64,000 nucleotides of DNA, from positions 14,508,001-14,572,000 of the forward strand of contig NC_060060.1 in NCBI RefSeq assembly GCF_020283565.1, written 5' to 3'. How positions within the stretch are numbered: the stretch's first letter is position 1; each line of letters starts with the position of its first letter. Of the stretch, positions 33,494-45,366 are shown one piece after another. The translations under genes and the position numbers were made by a program. This DNA comes from Trifolium pratense. Its lineage: Eukaryota; Streptophyta; Magnoliopsida; Fabales; Fabaceae. The notes beneath the pieces were generated by a model that made no database searches, was not told where the DNA came from, and saw only the letters and a list, made by a program, of their open reading frames with translations.

Positions 33494-36400
33494 TTAGACC
33501 ATAGAACCATTATCTGAGAATTCAACGCGCAAAGAAGATTGTGTATTGTTACTAGTCATTGGTGTATACTCACTAGTAGTTGTTCCTCCTGTAAAATCAG
33601 TACTTGCAAGACTAGCTAAATCCACAGCGGGCCACATAAAAGACGGTTTAAAAGGCGGCACATAAGGAACATTAACCGAACCAGATAAAATCTGAACAAT
33701 TGTTTGCAAATTTGGTCTCTCGCCAGCAACAGGATGAGAACAAATCAATCCAAGTTTCAATATTCTCTCTACCTCTTCAACATCATATTCATTGCCAACA
33801 CTTTTATCAACAGCTTCCAATATTCTTCCTTCGCGATGCAAATACCAAACCCAATCAACCAAAAATTGGTACCCTTCGATTTTAGTCCATGGTCTTTGAC
33901 CACACACGGTTTCAAGTAACACAGCACCGAATCCATAAACATCTGATTCTCTTGTTGCTTTTCCTGTGTGGAAACATTCTGGTGCTATGTATCCCATTGT
34001 ACCTTGTACTCCTTCTAATTCTGCATAGGATGTTTTTTCATTCTCTAGTGCACGTGCTAACCCGAAATCTCCTAAACGAGCGTTGAAATCTGAGTCTAGC
34101 ATTATGTTGCTTGCTTTAAGGTCTCTGTGAACGACTGTTTGATCATACTCGTTGTGGAGATAATTCAATGCAGAAGCGACACCTGATAGTATTTTGTACC
34201 TTAAAGGCCAACTTAGCGGGGTTCTGCTTGTTCCTTCCTCACAAAATATGTGGTCGTCTAAACTTCCATTAGGCATGTAATCGTATACCAAGAGCAATAC
34301 TCCATTTTTGTGGCACCATCCTGCATATTATTTCCAAATTATATATATTAAAAATAAAATCAGTTGATAAATAGTTAAGGGTAATGGCCCAAATTAGTTT
34401 CTGATAAAATTGAATGTACCATTTCAGTTCATAAGAAAAAAAAAATCATAATCATTAGTCGAGAATGATAAAATGAAGACATGTTAGTCCAAATGCAATA
34501 GTTTAACAGCGTGTTTGACAGCATTTGGAGGCAATTTCTTGCGCCTTCATACACTTTGAATGTGGAAATTGTGAAGCCACAAATAGTAGCTTCTCTGAGG
34601 ACGCAAGTTCAGGCAAAATCTGGCTGCGTTTCCAAACGAAGGCTAAGAAGAGACTAATGTGTCCTACTTTTGTTATTCTCAAAGGAGTCAAATGGTAGAC
34701 AATATTTGTCAAATGACTAATTTGAATCTTCACTAAAAATATTTTTTATACCAACTACCAAGGACTAAGGAGAGGCTAGTGCCAAATTTGGTTCAAATTT
34801 AGGGACAAAAAGTATTACTCAGTCAGCAACTATAAGGACAACATGGCCTCACTATGTACTATGTATGTCTGTACAATATGATAGTTATGATGATAGCTAG
34901 AAAAAGGGAATTTTCCCAGCGGGGATGGGAGAGAAACCCTCGAGGGAAGATTGAAGATGGTGACAAGATCTTATTCACGCCCCGCAGAGACTCTGTCCCC
35001 AAACAGTTTAGTAAAATAACTTTTATATGTGTATATTTAAGTACTTAATGTTTTAATTTTTTATTAGTTTTACGATTACACTTTTGAATTTTTTTACTAC
35101 TATTTGATTGAAAACAATAGAATTTTGACACTTTTTTTAATGTTAACATGTCCCCGCAGAAACCACCGAGAATTGCAGGGACGAGGAAAAATACTCCCCA
35201 TACAGACAATGAGTGGGGATGAAGTACCATAGTGATGGGCCATGGCCATGGCCATCTCTTTCTGCCACTGACCACATGGTTAGTCTCTACTTCACCAAAT
35301 TGTTAATCTTTTGTTAAACAGTTATCATTTTATAATTGATTATCTTTTATGTTAGACTAGTTGGCAATGCTTATAAGTTTCGGAAAGCTGAATTGGTAGT
35401 ATGCAATAGTATTATTGATACTACTAAATACTAATATATTATTATATGATGCTTATTGAAGATTAAAACTCGTGGCTTTTATCTTATCTTACTATAAAAA
35501 CAAAGACTTGGGGGCAACAATGGCCGGCTGATCAGGTTGTTTACAACTACTAGGGCCTTAATTAACTACTACCACATAATAACCGATTAAGTTGACAATG
35601 TGGAAACTAATGTTATGTTGAAATTTAGATTGAGATGAAGCGTTGATCTTTTTTTTGTCAATATTTAGGATGATGAAGGAAGGTTCATTGAAATAAAGCT
35701 TTGGCTAAACATTGACTATAATGACAAAACTCAAAAGAACAAAAATGCTCTCTCTATATAATTGGGATAGCAATTAATATTTGACTATACGGGACAAAAG
35801 AATAAAATGTCACTTTCAAAACAAAACAAAATCAGATTAAAAAACAAAACTCCAGCTAATTATGGTGTAGTACTTAGCTAGATCCCAATATGTTTTATTT
35901 TATAAAAATTAAATAAAATTAATATCATAAGAATGCCTTTTCTCTTTTAAAAGACCATGACACCAACATCATCCTCACCAATAGCTGGTCAAAATTATCA
36001 ATAATTCAATTACCAACATGTTCATGCATCAATCAATCAATAATAATAATAAGACTCTTTTTGGTAAAAAGTAGCGGATAGCTAATGAGCTAACTTATAG
36101 CGGATGAGACGATAAGATAGCTTAAAAATGCATTTTCTATTTAACATCATCCTCACCAATAGCTGGTCAAAATTATCAATAATTCAATCATACATGCATC
36201 AATCAATAATAATAAGTCTCTATACTACTGGAAATATTATGAAAAAATTATGGTAGAGGTCGAGGTTCAAATCTCAATTTATTTTTTATTTCTCAAAAAT
36301 TATTAGCATGTGAGTAAATTACTAAAAAAAAATGCTAACAAAGAGAATAAATTGAAACATTCCTAAACAATTATATGATCTGGCAGAATCAGCTATCAGA

Positions 36401-37916
36401 TCTAAACTCTATCTTATATAGAATTTAATCAACGAAAATGGTATATTATAATTTGTATAATCAACATTTTTTAAATATAAAAATATGATTTTTAATGTGA
36501 AATTTATTTATTTATTTCCTTAACTAATGAAGCTACCCAAATTAAATGATGAAGCTTAAGCTTAACTATTAGCATACCCAAAATCCCAATAATTAAATGA
36601 TGAAGCTTAACAAAAATTAATGAAGAAAAAAAAAAAAACTAACCTTGTAACTTAACAAGATGTTTATGACGAAGACGATTGATAATAGTAAGTTCAGCCA
36701 AGAAATCATCAGTACTTTTCATCTTATCTCTAGAAAATTTCTTAACAGCAACTTGTAATTTCTCCTTAGGCAATATACCTCTATAAACGACACCGTATCC
36801 ACCTTCACCAAGTTTAAATTTCTCATCAAAATTATTAGTAGCTTTTTTCAATTCCTGATAATTAAACTCTCTTGGTGTCCCTGGTAAACTCTTCAATGTA
36901 CCCATAATCTGTGAATTAGAACCATAATCTTCACTCTTCTTCTTCTTCTTAATCAAATAATAATACCACCCAAATCCACCAATTAAAATAATTAATAGAG
37001 GAATCCCAACACCTAATCCAATAGCCAATGTTTTTCCATTTTTACCCTTCTCCTCATCAAAAACCTGAATTGAAATATTCCATTTAAGTATACAATTTAA
37101 CTCAACATTATTTCCGGTTGAAGCAGAAAACCCAAAATAAGATTCCCGGTTCAGAAATTGTTTTAGATCCAAACTCGAATTTAAAACCGGTTTAACCGGT
37201 TTTTTCACTATAGGTAAATCCCTGGAAGGTTGCTCCGCCATGTAAACATCAATATTTCTCCGATCACCGTCGTATTCAATCCACAAAACATAAAACTTAG
37301 TTCCATTAGGAGCTATTTCGAATTTAAGAGGAACAGAAACATTGGAACGAACACTGTTTATGTCGAGTCCGATGTGATTGTTGTTAATATCGAAATCTTG
37401 TTTAACGGTGTCAAGTTCAACGGCGACGAAACGGTTAGTTACGTTACCGTCAGTTGTTGCGTTTGTTAAACCAAGGTAACCGCCGAAGCTGTTGAGAGGA
37501 ATTGTAAGAGACGGTGCGATGATGAAAGCTAGACCTTCGCCGGGAGGAATTTCGTTGTTGGGACGAAAGACGTTGATGAGGAAAGAGGTGTTGAAGGAAA
37601 CGAGTTTTCCGGATGATGATTCCCAGAGTTTGAAAGGGGTTTTGAAGAAGATTCTGCCGGAGTTGTTGTGGAGAGTGACGACCATTGAGCTTCCGGCGCT
37701 GTCTGGGGTGACTTGTAAAGCTCCGTTGTTGATTGATGCGGAGGGTATAACATCGAGTACGTTGTTGTGTGTGGAATTGAAGGTTTCGAAAGTGTAAGTT
37801 TCTGGTTGAGTTTGAGAGGTTGTCGCCGGGAAGAGGAAGAGAATGCTGATGAGGATGGTGAGGTAAGTCATTTCGGATTTGTGACGGCGGCGACGGCGAC
37901 ACTGAAATGGAAGCAT
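33494..37916 (-). CDS. L-type lectin receptor-like kinase (699 aa, 2 exons)
   Basis: Plasma-membrane receptor kinase. Exon 1 is 37916-36644, the intron 36643-34321 (2323 bp, GT-AG), exon 2 34320-33494; total 2100 nt. A legume-lectin ectodomain spans about residues 38-288, with metal-site-like residues in VELDTVKQDF and NNHIGLD. The transmembrane segment is at 296-322 and a Lys-rich stop-transfer follows. The kinase starts near 365 (GEGGYGVVYRG) with Lys392 in VAVKK; exon 2 carries VVHRDLKASN and LGDFGLAR, so it looks active. The first ATG adds an Arg-rich 15-aa leader; the ATG at 37871 (MTYLTILISI...) makes a better signal peptide and may be the true start. Many lectin kinases are intronless; an intron inside the kinase domain suggests an S-type (LecRK-S.5-like) member, by inference. 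Confidence 0.9.
34321..36643 (-). other. Large intron of the lectin kinase
   Basis: Mostly AT-rich. A GC-richer block at about 34912-35245 with CCCCGC/GGGGA words resembles eroded hAT MITE ends, but no clean termini or duplication could be set. A segment of roughly 180 bp is tandemly duplicated: a 'catcatcctcaccaatagctggtc' block occurs near 35966 and again near 36146. Confidence 0.5.
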
Positions 37917-38117
37917 TGTGATTAATTATGAGAGAGTGTGTTGGTGTTTGGATTGAATGGTGGTGTTGTTAATTTATTACAGTATTTTGTGTAAGGAAAA
38001 TAAAGTTTTGAAGATGATTTTAATAAGGTGCAATTGGGTTTGTTTTTGTTTTCTACGAAGTTTCCATGTTTGAAATTGGTGTTTTTGTTATTATTTTAAG
38101 AGGATGGTACAGTTTGA
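37917..38117 (-). promoter_or_regulatory. Upstream region of the lectin kinase
   Basis: About 200 bp between the start codon and a hAT-type element. No strong TATA motif was found. The hAT insertion lies within the likely promoter. Confidence 0.35.
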
Positions 38118-38125
38118 CATGTGCG

Positions 38126-38909
38126 CAATGTTTTAAAACCCGGACCGGTGATCGACCCGGTCGAGGCACTGGGTCACTGGTTCACTGGTCTGACCAGTGG
38201 GTTACTGGTCAGACCGCACGACTATTGACCCGGCTTATATAAAAAATTTAAAATATTAACTTAAATTTTATTGTTAATGAAAAAAAATTCCCTTCAAACT
38301 TTTTTTAATAAAATTTCATATATTTAAAAGAAAAAGCACAAAAGCGTCTCATTTTATCGTTATTTATATTTTGATTCACATATTCAACCATATAATATTA
38401 TAATTTAGTCAATAAAATTATTATTATATCATAATTTTTAATTAGAACAACATTATTTAATATATATTACATTAAAATAAAACAATGAATTAAATTAAAT
38501 AATAAGAAAAAAATTATTAATGTATTTATTAATATATGCCATGGTGTTTTTTTTTAAGGAATGTCATGGTTGTTTACAACTAGTGTAATAGTATTAAATA
38601 TATTTCAGTAATAATGGATATCACATAAATGCAAGTGGCCTAGTGATGATTGTGATGTTGATGTATAGAAAGGACCTGTGTTTGATTCCTATATCCAACA
38701 TAATAGGATTTTTTTAAAATAATTCATTTCCTCTCCAAACCGGTCCGGTTCGCGCGCGGGTTTACCCGGTTCAACTATCGAACCGGCCAGTTCACAGCGG
38801 TTTTCGGCAGTTTAAAAGCAGAACCGATTCTGCATGCTAACCGAGCCGGTCACCCCACCGGTTCCCGGCCCGACCGGTCCGACCGGCCGGTCCGGTTTTT
38901 AAAACTATG
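38126..38909. mobile_element. hAT-type MITE rich in CCGG motifs (784 bp)
   Basis: Left end CAATGTTTTAAAACCCGGACCGG and right end CCGGTCCGGTTTTTAAAACTATG are imperfect inverted repeats. A perfect 8-bp duplication, CATGTGCG, lies at 38118-38125 and 38910-38917. Ends about 100-170 bp long are full of CCGG/GGTC words, and the core is AT-rich. Non-coding. The 955-bp element inside the LINE at 62729 shares the ACCGGACCGG subterminal style. Confidence 0.88.
38634..38710 (+). mobile_element. Possible SINE remnant inside the hAT element
   Basis: GTGGCCTAGTGATG (A-box-like) is followed about 45 bp later by GTGTTTGATTCCTA (B-box-like). The layout matches the SINE at 41188. No poly-A tail or duplication is seen, so this is tentative. 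Confidence 0.35.
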
Positions 38910-38917
38910 CATGTGCG

Positions 38918-39596
38918 GGGAAGGGACATCTCAAAAAAGGAAAACCAAACCTATCATACTTGGTTTAGTATTCATTAGTGCGGCTTAACTTAATAGGAAG
39001 GATCATGGTTGGATCTCTACAATTGTGATTAGAAGAGAGTTGAAATTGCTATATTAGAATTGACACTTGAACTAGATTAATTTATTTTTTTTTACAATAA
39101 TTAAGCCAATTTTTTTTTTGCTTAATTGATTAAAAGAACATATTTAATAATTATTGTTTATAAAAAAAAACATAATTTTTCTTCTATTACTATTATATTA
39201 AAATCGATTACCAACAAAGTTACTGATTTATCCTTATTACTTTTAACCAAGTTGCAACTTTTATATCCTTCATTGTAATTTCACTAAAAAATTATATATA
39301 AAAAAAGGAAAGAATATAAGATAAATACAAAAAAAAAAGAGAAGATGATATGCTTAAAAAAAGAAACAAAACTTTCGTAAAAAAAAAAAAAACAAAACTG
39401 ATTATAGATTTGAACAAAACAGAACAATCTATTAAAAAGAGAGTAAAATAGTCCATAAAACAAGATGAATATGCATAAAATTAGAAATATATAAATAGAA
39501 ATAGAAATATAAACAATAAAAAAATAGAAATAGAAATGGAAACATAAACATAAAAAATAGAAATAGAGGTGTTGACTAGTGACCAGACGTTCCAAC
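38918..39596. other. Intergenic, no gene seen
   Basis: AT-rich with many A-runs. The 39.3-39.6 kb stretch has an open minus-strand frame only because of repeated 'aaatagaaat' words. Confidence 0.5.
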
Positions 39597-39599
39597 TTA

Positions 39600-40410
39600 G
39601 GCACTGTTTGGTAAGTCCAATAAGTTAGCTTATAAGCTTGTTTGAAAAAAATGTGAAGTGTTTGGTAACGAGCTTCTCTAACTAGCTTATGGCTCTGTTT
39701 GGTAACACAAATAAGCTAGCTTATAGCTTATTATATGAGCTTATAAGCTTGTTTCAAAAAATTAAAGGTGTTTGGTAACAAGCTTTTTGTACTAGCTTAT
39801 AGCTTTTTTTCAGATGTTATTTCAAGTAGCATTTGAGCTTATAGCTTATAGCTTTTTACACTTTATTCCATTTTTACCCTTTAATTTAATAACTACCCAC
39901 TCTAAAAAATAAACTACCCACTATCAATTATGTAATTTTATATTTAATAACCACTTTAAAAGCTAATTTTACCAAACATTTTAATTTCAATAAGCTAGCT
40001 TTTCAGCTATCAGCTATAAGCTAGTTTTTCAGCTATCAGCTAGCTTATAGCTTATTTTTACCAAACATAGCGTTTTTTGATATGCTATTTCAAGTAGCGT
40101 ATGAGCTTATAGCTTATAACTTTTTCATTTTATTCCATATTTACCCTCATTAATTTTATTTATTTATTTTTTAAGAATTATAATAACTACCCACTAACAC
40201 TTACAAAAAAAAAACTACCCACTAACCATGTATTTTCATGTCATTTTGTACTTACAACAGCTAAATTTGTCAAACACTTTAATTTTATTCTACTAGCTTT
40301 TCAGCTATAAGCTACCAGCCATCAGCTATCAGCTATAAGCTAGCTTTTCAGCTATAAGCTAGCTTATCAGCTATTAGCTAGCTTATAGCTTATTTTTACC
40401 AAACAGAGCC
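39600..40410. mobile_element. Harbinger/Tourist-type MITE, compound (811 bp)
   Basis: The ends GGCACTGTTTGGTAA and TTACCAAACAGAGCC are inverted repeats flanked by TTA at 39597-39599 and 40411-40413. A second related unit starts at about 39692 (GGCTCTGTTTGGTAA) and ends near 40070 (TTACCAAACATAGC) inside the first. The interior is dense with 'agctta/taagct' words. The outer element appears to have received a family member, then both eroded. Confidence 0.7.
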
Positions 40411-40413
40411 TTA

Positions 40414-41174
40414 GTGGATGTTAATAAGCAAAAAGGAAAAGACTCGTAGAATGACAGAGGTAAATAGAGTTTTTGCACATTTTTGTTAATCCATGAATAG
40501 ACATGTGGATCCATACATAATCACCAAATAATTAATAGAAAGAATTGGAATTGATCGATATCTCTCAAAACAAAAAATTAAATATAAATGATGGCTCAAC
40601 TAAGCGCTTTCAAGAACTTGTTATGAATAAATAAAGAAGAATCTCATGTAAATGTTGTGAAATAAGGTTCGGTCATATTCTTGTTACGGAGATTCTGTAA
40701 ATATATTATTCTATAATGAGAAAATTCGAAAAAATTAATATTTTAAAGGAAAATCAACGTAATTACTAATTCATGATTCGGTATGTACAAAATGAAAATC
40801 TCTTTCCCGAATCTACGAGAATTTTTATAAAAGCTTCATAATCCAATTCCTCTTTTGATTGCACTTAATCCAAATCCCCTTTTTGGGTGCATGGATAGTA
40901 GGGTTTCTTGCTAAGCAATAGTGATAAGCTTCAATTTTATGAATAGTAATAAACAGATATGTTGATGATTTGTACAATAAAAAATTTATGAGTATTCTCA
41001 ACATGGTTCTATTTTTCCTTTTGCAAGGACCCTCGTATATCTTAAAAAAAACAAACCCTTCTAATTTGTGTTTATTGGATGACTAGCAAAGTGCAATCTG
41101 CATGCTCTAGTATAGACATTTATCAATTACACTATTAATAATGTATCTAGTTTAGTTTTAGAAGTAAATAATCT
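40414..41174. other. Intergenic, no gene seen
   Basis: AT-rich sequence without a credible frame, RNA gene or bounded repeat. Confidence 0.5.
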
Positions 41175-41187
41175 TTTTGTTTGATTT

Positions 41188-41286
41188 AAGCCACTAGGTT
41201 TGGTCTAGTGATGAGGGGTTTAAGTAGTATGTAGTACAGGAGGTCGTAGGTTCGATCATCTCTAACTCCATTGTATAAAAAAAAAC
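41188..41286 (+). mobile_element. tRNA-derived SINE with 13-bp duplication
   Basis: Box A (GGTTTGGTCTAGTGATGAGG) and box B (GTAGGTTCGATCATC) are about 35 bp apart, followed by a short body and an A-run. Perfect 13-bp direct repeats TTTTGTTTGATTT flank it at 41175-41187 and 41287-41299, as expected for L1-driven SINE insertion. A short, young-looking copy. Confidence 0.82.
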
Positions 41287-41299
41287 TTTTGTTTGATTT

Positions 41300-42357
41300 T
41301 TTTTAGTGTATTTAAACTTGAACACCTATAAATCAGCGTTTATGTAACTACTAATTGAATTTATTTATTTTTTTGTCAATGAATTTATTTATTTTTTACT
41401 AAAACTACTAATTTAATTGTATTTACCAAACAATAGTGATAAGATATATAATGTCTTTAAACTTTTTTTTTTGTTGAATATAATGTCTTTAACTCTATTC
41501 CTGGTGTAATTTGAAATATTTTGATTTTGCTCGGTTTATTTTTATACTAAAAGAAAACTTTTCTTTTCTTCTTTTAGGAATTGGGAAAGAGAAGTAGATA
41601 CCTTTCATATAAAAAGACCATTTCAAATTTCAATAATAAAAATGACAACCACACGGTGCCAACGTTTGATGTGTTTTATTTGCGTGTGGATTTTAAACTT
41701 TTAGCATATGGCCTATTCGTATGTTCCCTAATCATGATAAGCTTTGAAATTTATTTCATTTTCTTAAACCACAACTTGACAATAGTTTATTTGGCTAATG
41801 GCTATATCTTGCTTTTGCTGCGCAACTTGATAGGTTTTGGATATAATATTATAAGCTTTTGCATGATTATTGCCTCCAAGTTTTACTTAAATCTGATTAA
41901 TTTGATCAGTATAAAAAGAGCATTTTAGACTAAAATTGTTGAAAGAAAGCCGAAAGTAAAAAATAATAGTAAAGCAATTTATGTAACCAAAAAAAAAAAA
42001 TCTAACAATTTTCATATTAAAACTTGTTATGTAATTAGCAATTAATTTTAATATTAAAACTTGGTGTATGCACCTATATAATGAAGTTGAAAAGTAAATG
42101 TGAAATGTAAATGTGAATGTGAAAGGAAATGCATAAAAGAAAAGTAAAAATAATGAACTTGAAAGAAGCTTAGGATAGATGGTTGATGCTTATGTGAAAG
42201 GAAATGCAGTCTAATTCAAATTAAGAGTTGTAGTTCTATATGCATGGAAAACAGTAGGTAAAATTTTATTAAAGCAGTAAATAAATGTTGGAACATGATG
42301 AAGAATTTGGAGGGAACTTGGTATTGAAATAAACACAAGTGTAAGAACCATGTATAG
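41300..42357. other. Intergenic, no gene accepted
   Basis: A 115-codon open stretch at 41581-41928 is hydrophobic but lacks an ATG start, splice context or family resemblance, and was not accepted. Nothing else is supported. Confidence 0.45.
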
Positions 42358-42359
42358 TG

Positions 42360-43025
42360 TGAATTGAAAAAAAGACTCTTTGAGTCCCACATTGGAAAGA
42401 TCACACTACTTGGTAGTGTTTATATACCACAAAGTGGCAATCAAGGGTGTGCCCTTGGGGTACCCACTTTTGTAAGAAAGGGAGACCGCACACAATGTCA
42501 AATATCACACGCGCGCCGCCGTCCGTCCGGCCGGGTCGGGCCGGGCTTGGGTGATATATTAATTTTTTAATACTAAGAAAAAGAAATTTTTGACTGAGCA
42601 ATTTCAGCTCTTGAAAATCCTCTGATTCCAGCTCCCTACTTGCCTATAAATACCTCTTCATTTCTTCAGTTTTTTACTCACTTCTTTTTCTCTGCATTCT
42701 GAGAAAACTGCTTCTTTCCTTCTCTCTGTTTTCTTCTTCGAAAATTATTTCGTTGTTTCAATATTTGAACGGTTGTAACCGTAGAATTGATATTCGTATA
42801 TCAATTAGAGTGGTTCGAAAATTCGTACCATATTTGGTGTTATTCTGGCCGATACTACAGTGCAGTAGTTTATCGGTATACTTTTGAAAAACGGTTGTTT
42901 TATCCTAGGGACTTCGCGGTTGATATACTACAGTGCACTTCTTCGAGTAGTTCCGCGAAACGTCTTAAAGAAAGCGACCTAGTACGTGACTCAGCCAATA
43001 ATTTGTTTCGTTGCCAGTTTTAAAA
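42360..43025 (+). mobile_element. Probable LTR retrotransposon LTR remnant
   Basis: It begins near TGTGAATTG and has a TATA box (GCCTATAAATACC) at about 42651-42663, followed by a pyrimidine-rich leader. A very GC-rich island (GCGCGCCGCCGTCC and onward) occupies 42508-42549. This layout is that of LTRs of large Ty1/copia (SIRE/Maximus-like) legume elements. The right edge, target duplication and any internal coding part were not found; the unit may extend to about 43290. Confidence 0.5.
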
Positions 43026-43381
43026 AATTCGTTTTTCTGTTTTTTTATAAAGTAGTAAACCAGTTTATAACAATAAATATGAGAACGTAAAATGATAGGT
43101 TTTAAGATAGGAATTGCATATATCGATGGTTGTGAGGTGTTTGCTTATTGGCGCCCTATTGAAGTCATTAGGGCGGCATTAATGATCAAAATTGTTGCAA
43201 ACGACGCTCATCAATGTCGAAATGAAATAGCCGTTAACAGTCATTACGGATCGAAAGTTGAAACTAGCTATTACTTGTCATGACTCATGAGCCATGGTGG
43301 ATGAAGGCTTTTGTTAAATTGGTCATTTGTATCAGACCGCACCTGTTTAATATAACAAGTTCTAGACCTAGGATCCATTAA

Positions 43382-43770
43382 TGGTTTGTTTGGTTCGAAG
43401 TAGAGGCAGGAGAGGGGAGGGGAGAGGGTAATCTTGACAAAAAAATGTTTCTTTTTATTAATTTTTTTTAAAAAAAAAATGTTTTTTATTCTTGAAAAAA
43501 AATATCTCAATTATTAGAGAGATTTGATTGGTTAAAAAAACGTTTTAAATTGGTAACGATGATATTTTAAATTCATAGAACATTTTAAATTGTGAGGGAA
43601 CATTGGTTCAAAAAAAAATTGTGAGGGAACATTTTAAAAAAAATTGTTTTTAAATTTTGTTTTATTTTTTCAAGAATAAAAAACGTTTTTTTAAATGATT
43701 TAATAAAAAAAAAAAATTATCAAGATTACCCCTTCACCTCCCCTCTATTTACTTCGAACCAAACAGGCCA
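43382..43770. mobile_element. Tourist/Harbinger-type MITE (389 bp)
   Basis: Terminal inverted repeats TGGTTTGTTTGGTTCGAAGT and, inverted, TGGCCTGTTTGGTTCGAAGT. They continue into G/C-rich GGGGAGGGG-like blocks and a shared TAATCTTGA. It is flanked by TAA at 43379-43381 and 43771-43773. Long A/T runs fill the core. Non-coding. Confidence 0.8.
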
Positions 43771-43773
43771 TAA

Positions 43774-45366
43774 GATAACTGATGATTGAAGGTAATGGAC
43801 TCTTCAACAAAATATCATGTCAAATTTATCATTCAAACCTTTGAGAAAACACATGAGATAATTTTTAAGGAACACAAACATTAAGAGAATTTAAGAGAAG
43901 AGTGTATTTAGATGGATTAATTAGAAATTTTAGAGAATTTAAACTTTTAAGAAATTTAAATGATTCTATTTAAATTATTTTCGTTTTCAAACGTGTGTCA
44001 TTGAATAGAGTAATAGAAAATTTTATTGTAACCAATTGTATATTTTGACTGGATTATAATTTGACAATTTTAAGATAATGTTTGATCTAAAAACATAACA
44101 TATTGGACCCAATTGTATATCTTGGCTGGATTTTGTTTTGTTTTGAAAGTAACCTTTTATTCCTCTGTCCGTACATATAGTCAATGCTTAGCCTAACCTT
44201 CATTTCATTTAACCTTCCTTCAACATCCATTCATCCTTATACTAGATCAACGCTGAAATTTTTTTTTTTAAGGAAGAAAATCAACACTGATAATAAGGAA
44301 TAACAACAACGTCGAAAGTTTCTGTCAATTTATCTCAAATGATAGGAACATTGCATTTTATATGTAAAAGTTGGAGTTCGGACTCCAAATACTTCATTTA
44401 TTCACTCTAAGAGTAAAATTCTAAACACTAAACTATTTGACAAAAAACAAAAACATCAACGCGAAATTAAAATTTCCAACATATATAATCTTTTATTCAC
44501 TATGCAGAATTTCCGACATAATCTTTTTCCAACCAACGTTCATTTTCTTCTAGTTTAGTTAATTAGGTCCTTGTCTCAAACTACCGGATCAGCCGGCCAG
44601 TTCTTCACTGAGTTTTTTTATAGTTAATTAGGTCCTTGTAGTAATTTTATAATACACAAGTTATTATCTTCAATTTAGTCAAAAAGAAAAAAGTTATATT
44701 ATCTTCAATAATAATAATACATACATACTTGTACCAGAAAAATAAAATAACTATTATATTATATATACATGCATATATAGAAACACATTGAGCTTTCTTT
44801 AACTGGAAACACTGCCAAAAGCCAACTAGTGTTGCTTAAGATTAAAGTTAATATATTAGTCAAAAATAAATTATGTTAATAAATTTATTTATATTATTAT
44901 ATGATGACTTTGGCTTGGTCCGTTTATTAAGACTAAAAATTGGTGAAATTTGACTAACACGTGGTCAATAACATTAGTTTATCAGCCATTGCAATCATGA
45001 TGATGTGCATATATAATTGATGTTTTGTATACTTTGGAATTTAATTTGCATATATACCATATACAACATCATTGTACACAAATTTTACACTTGCATACTA
45101 CGTACCAAAAATAATATTACACTTACGCATGTCTTATATCACATATTTTTTAGTATTAAACTCATTAAATAAATTAACAACATATTATTAAATCATATAA
45201 AATATTTTTGAGGAGATATCAAATCACACCCAAATTAATTGTTACACTACCATTACATTCATTCAATACATCCAGAATCCTCACTAATTTTACAAAATAG
45301 ATCATCTACATCTGACTGCACCGTAAATTTGACGGCAAACGATCAAGTCCTGATTTTCTCAAATCA
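43774..45366. other. Intergenic, no gene seen
   Basis: AT-rich. Includes the presumed 3' UTR of the dioxygenase gene at the right edge. No bounded repeat or frame is supported. Confidence 0.5.

Noticed and set aside
34912..35245. hAT MITE inside the lectin kinase intron
   Set aside because: The CCCCGC-type words are suggestive, but no matching termini or 8-bp duplication could be found, so it is kept only as an intron comment.
41581..41928. 115-codon hydrophobic open frame on the plus strand
   Set aside because: It begins with TTG, not ATG, in AT-rich DNA. Its Phe/Leu/Ile content is what AT-rich random sequence gives, and there is no splice context or recognised family.
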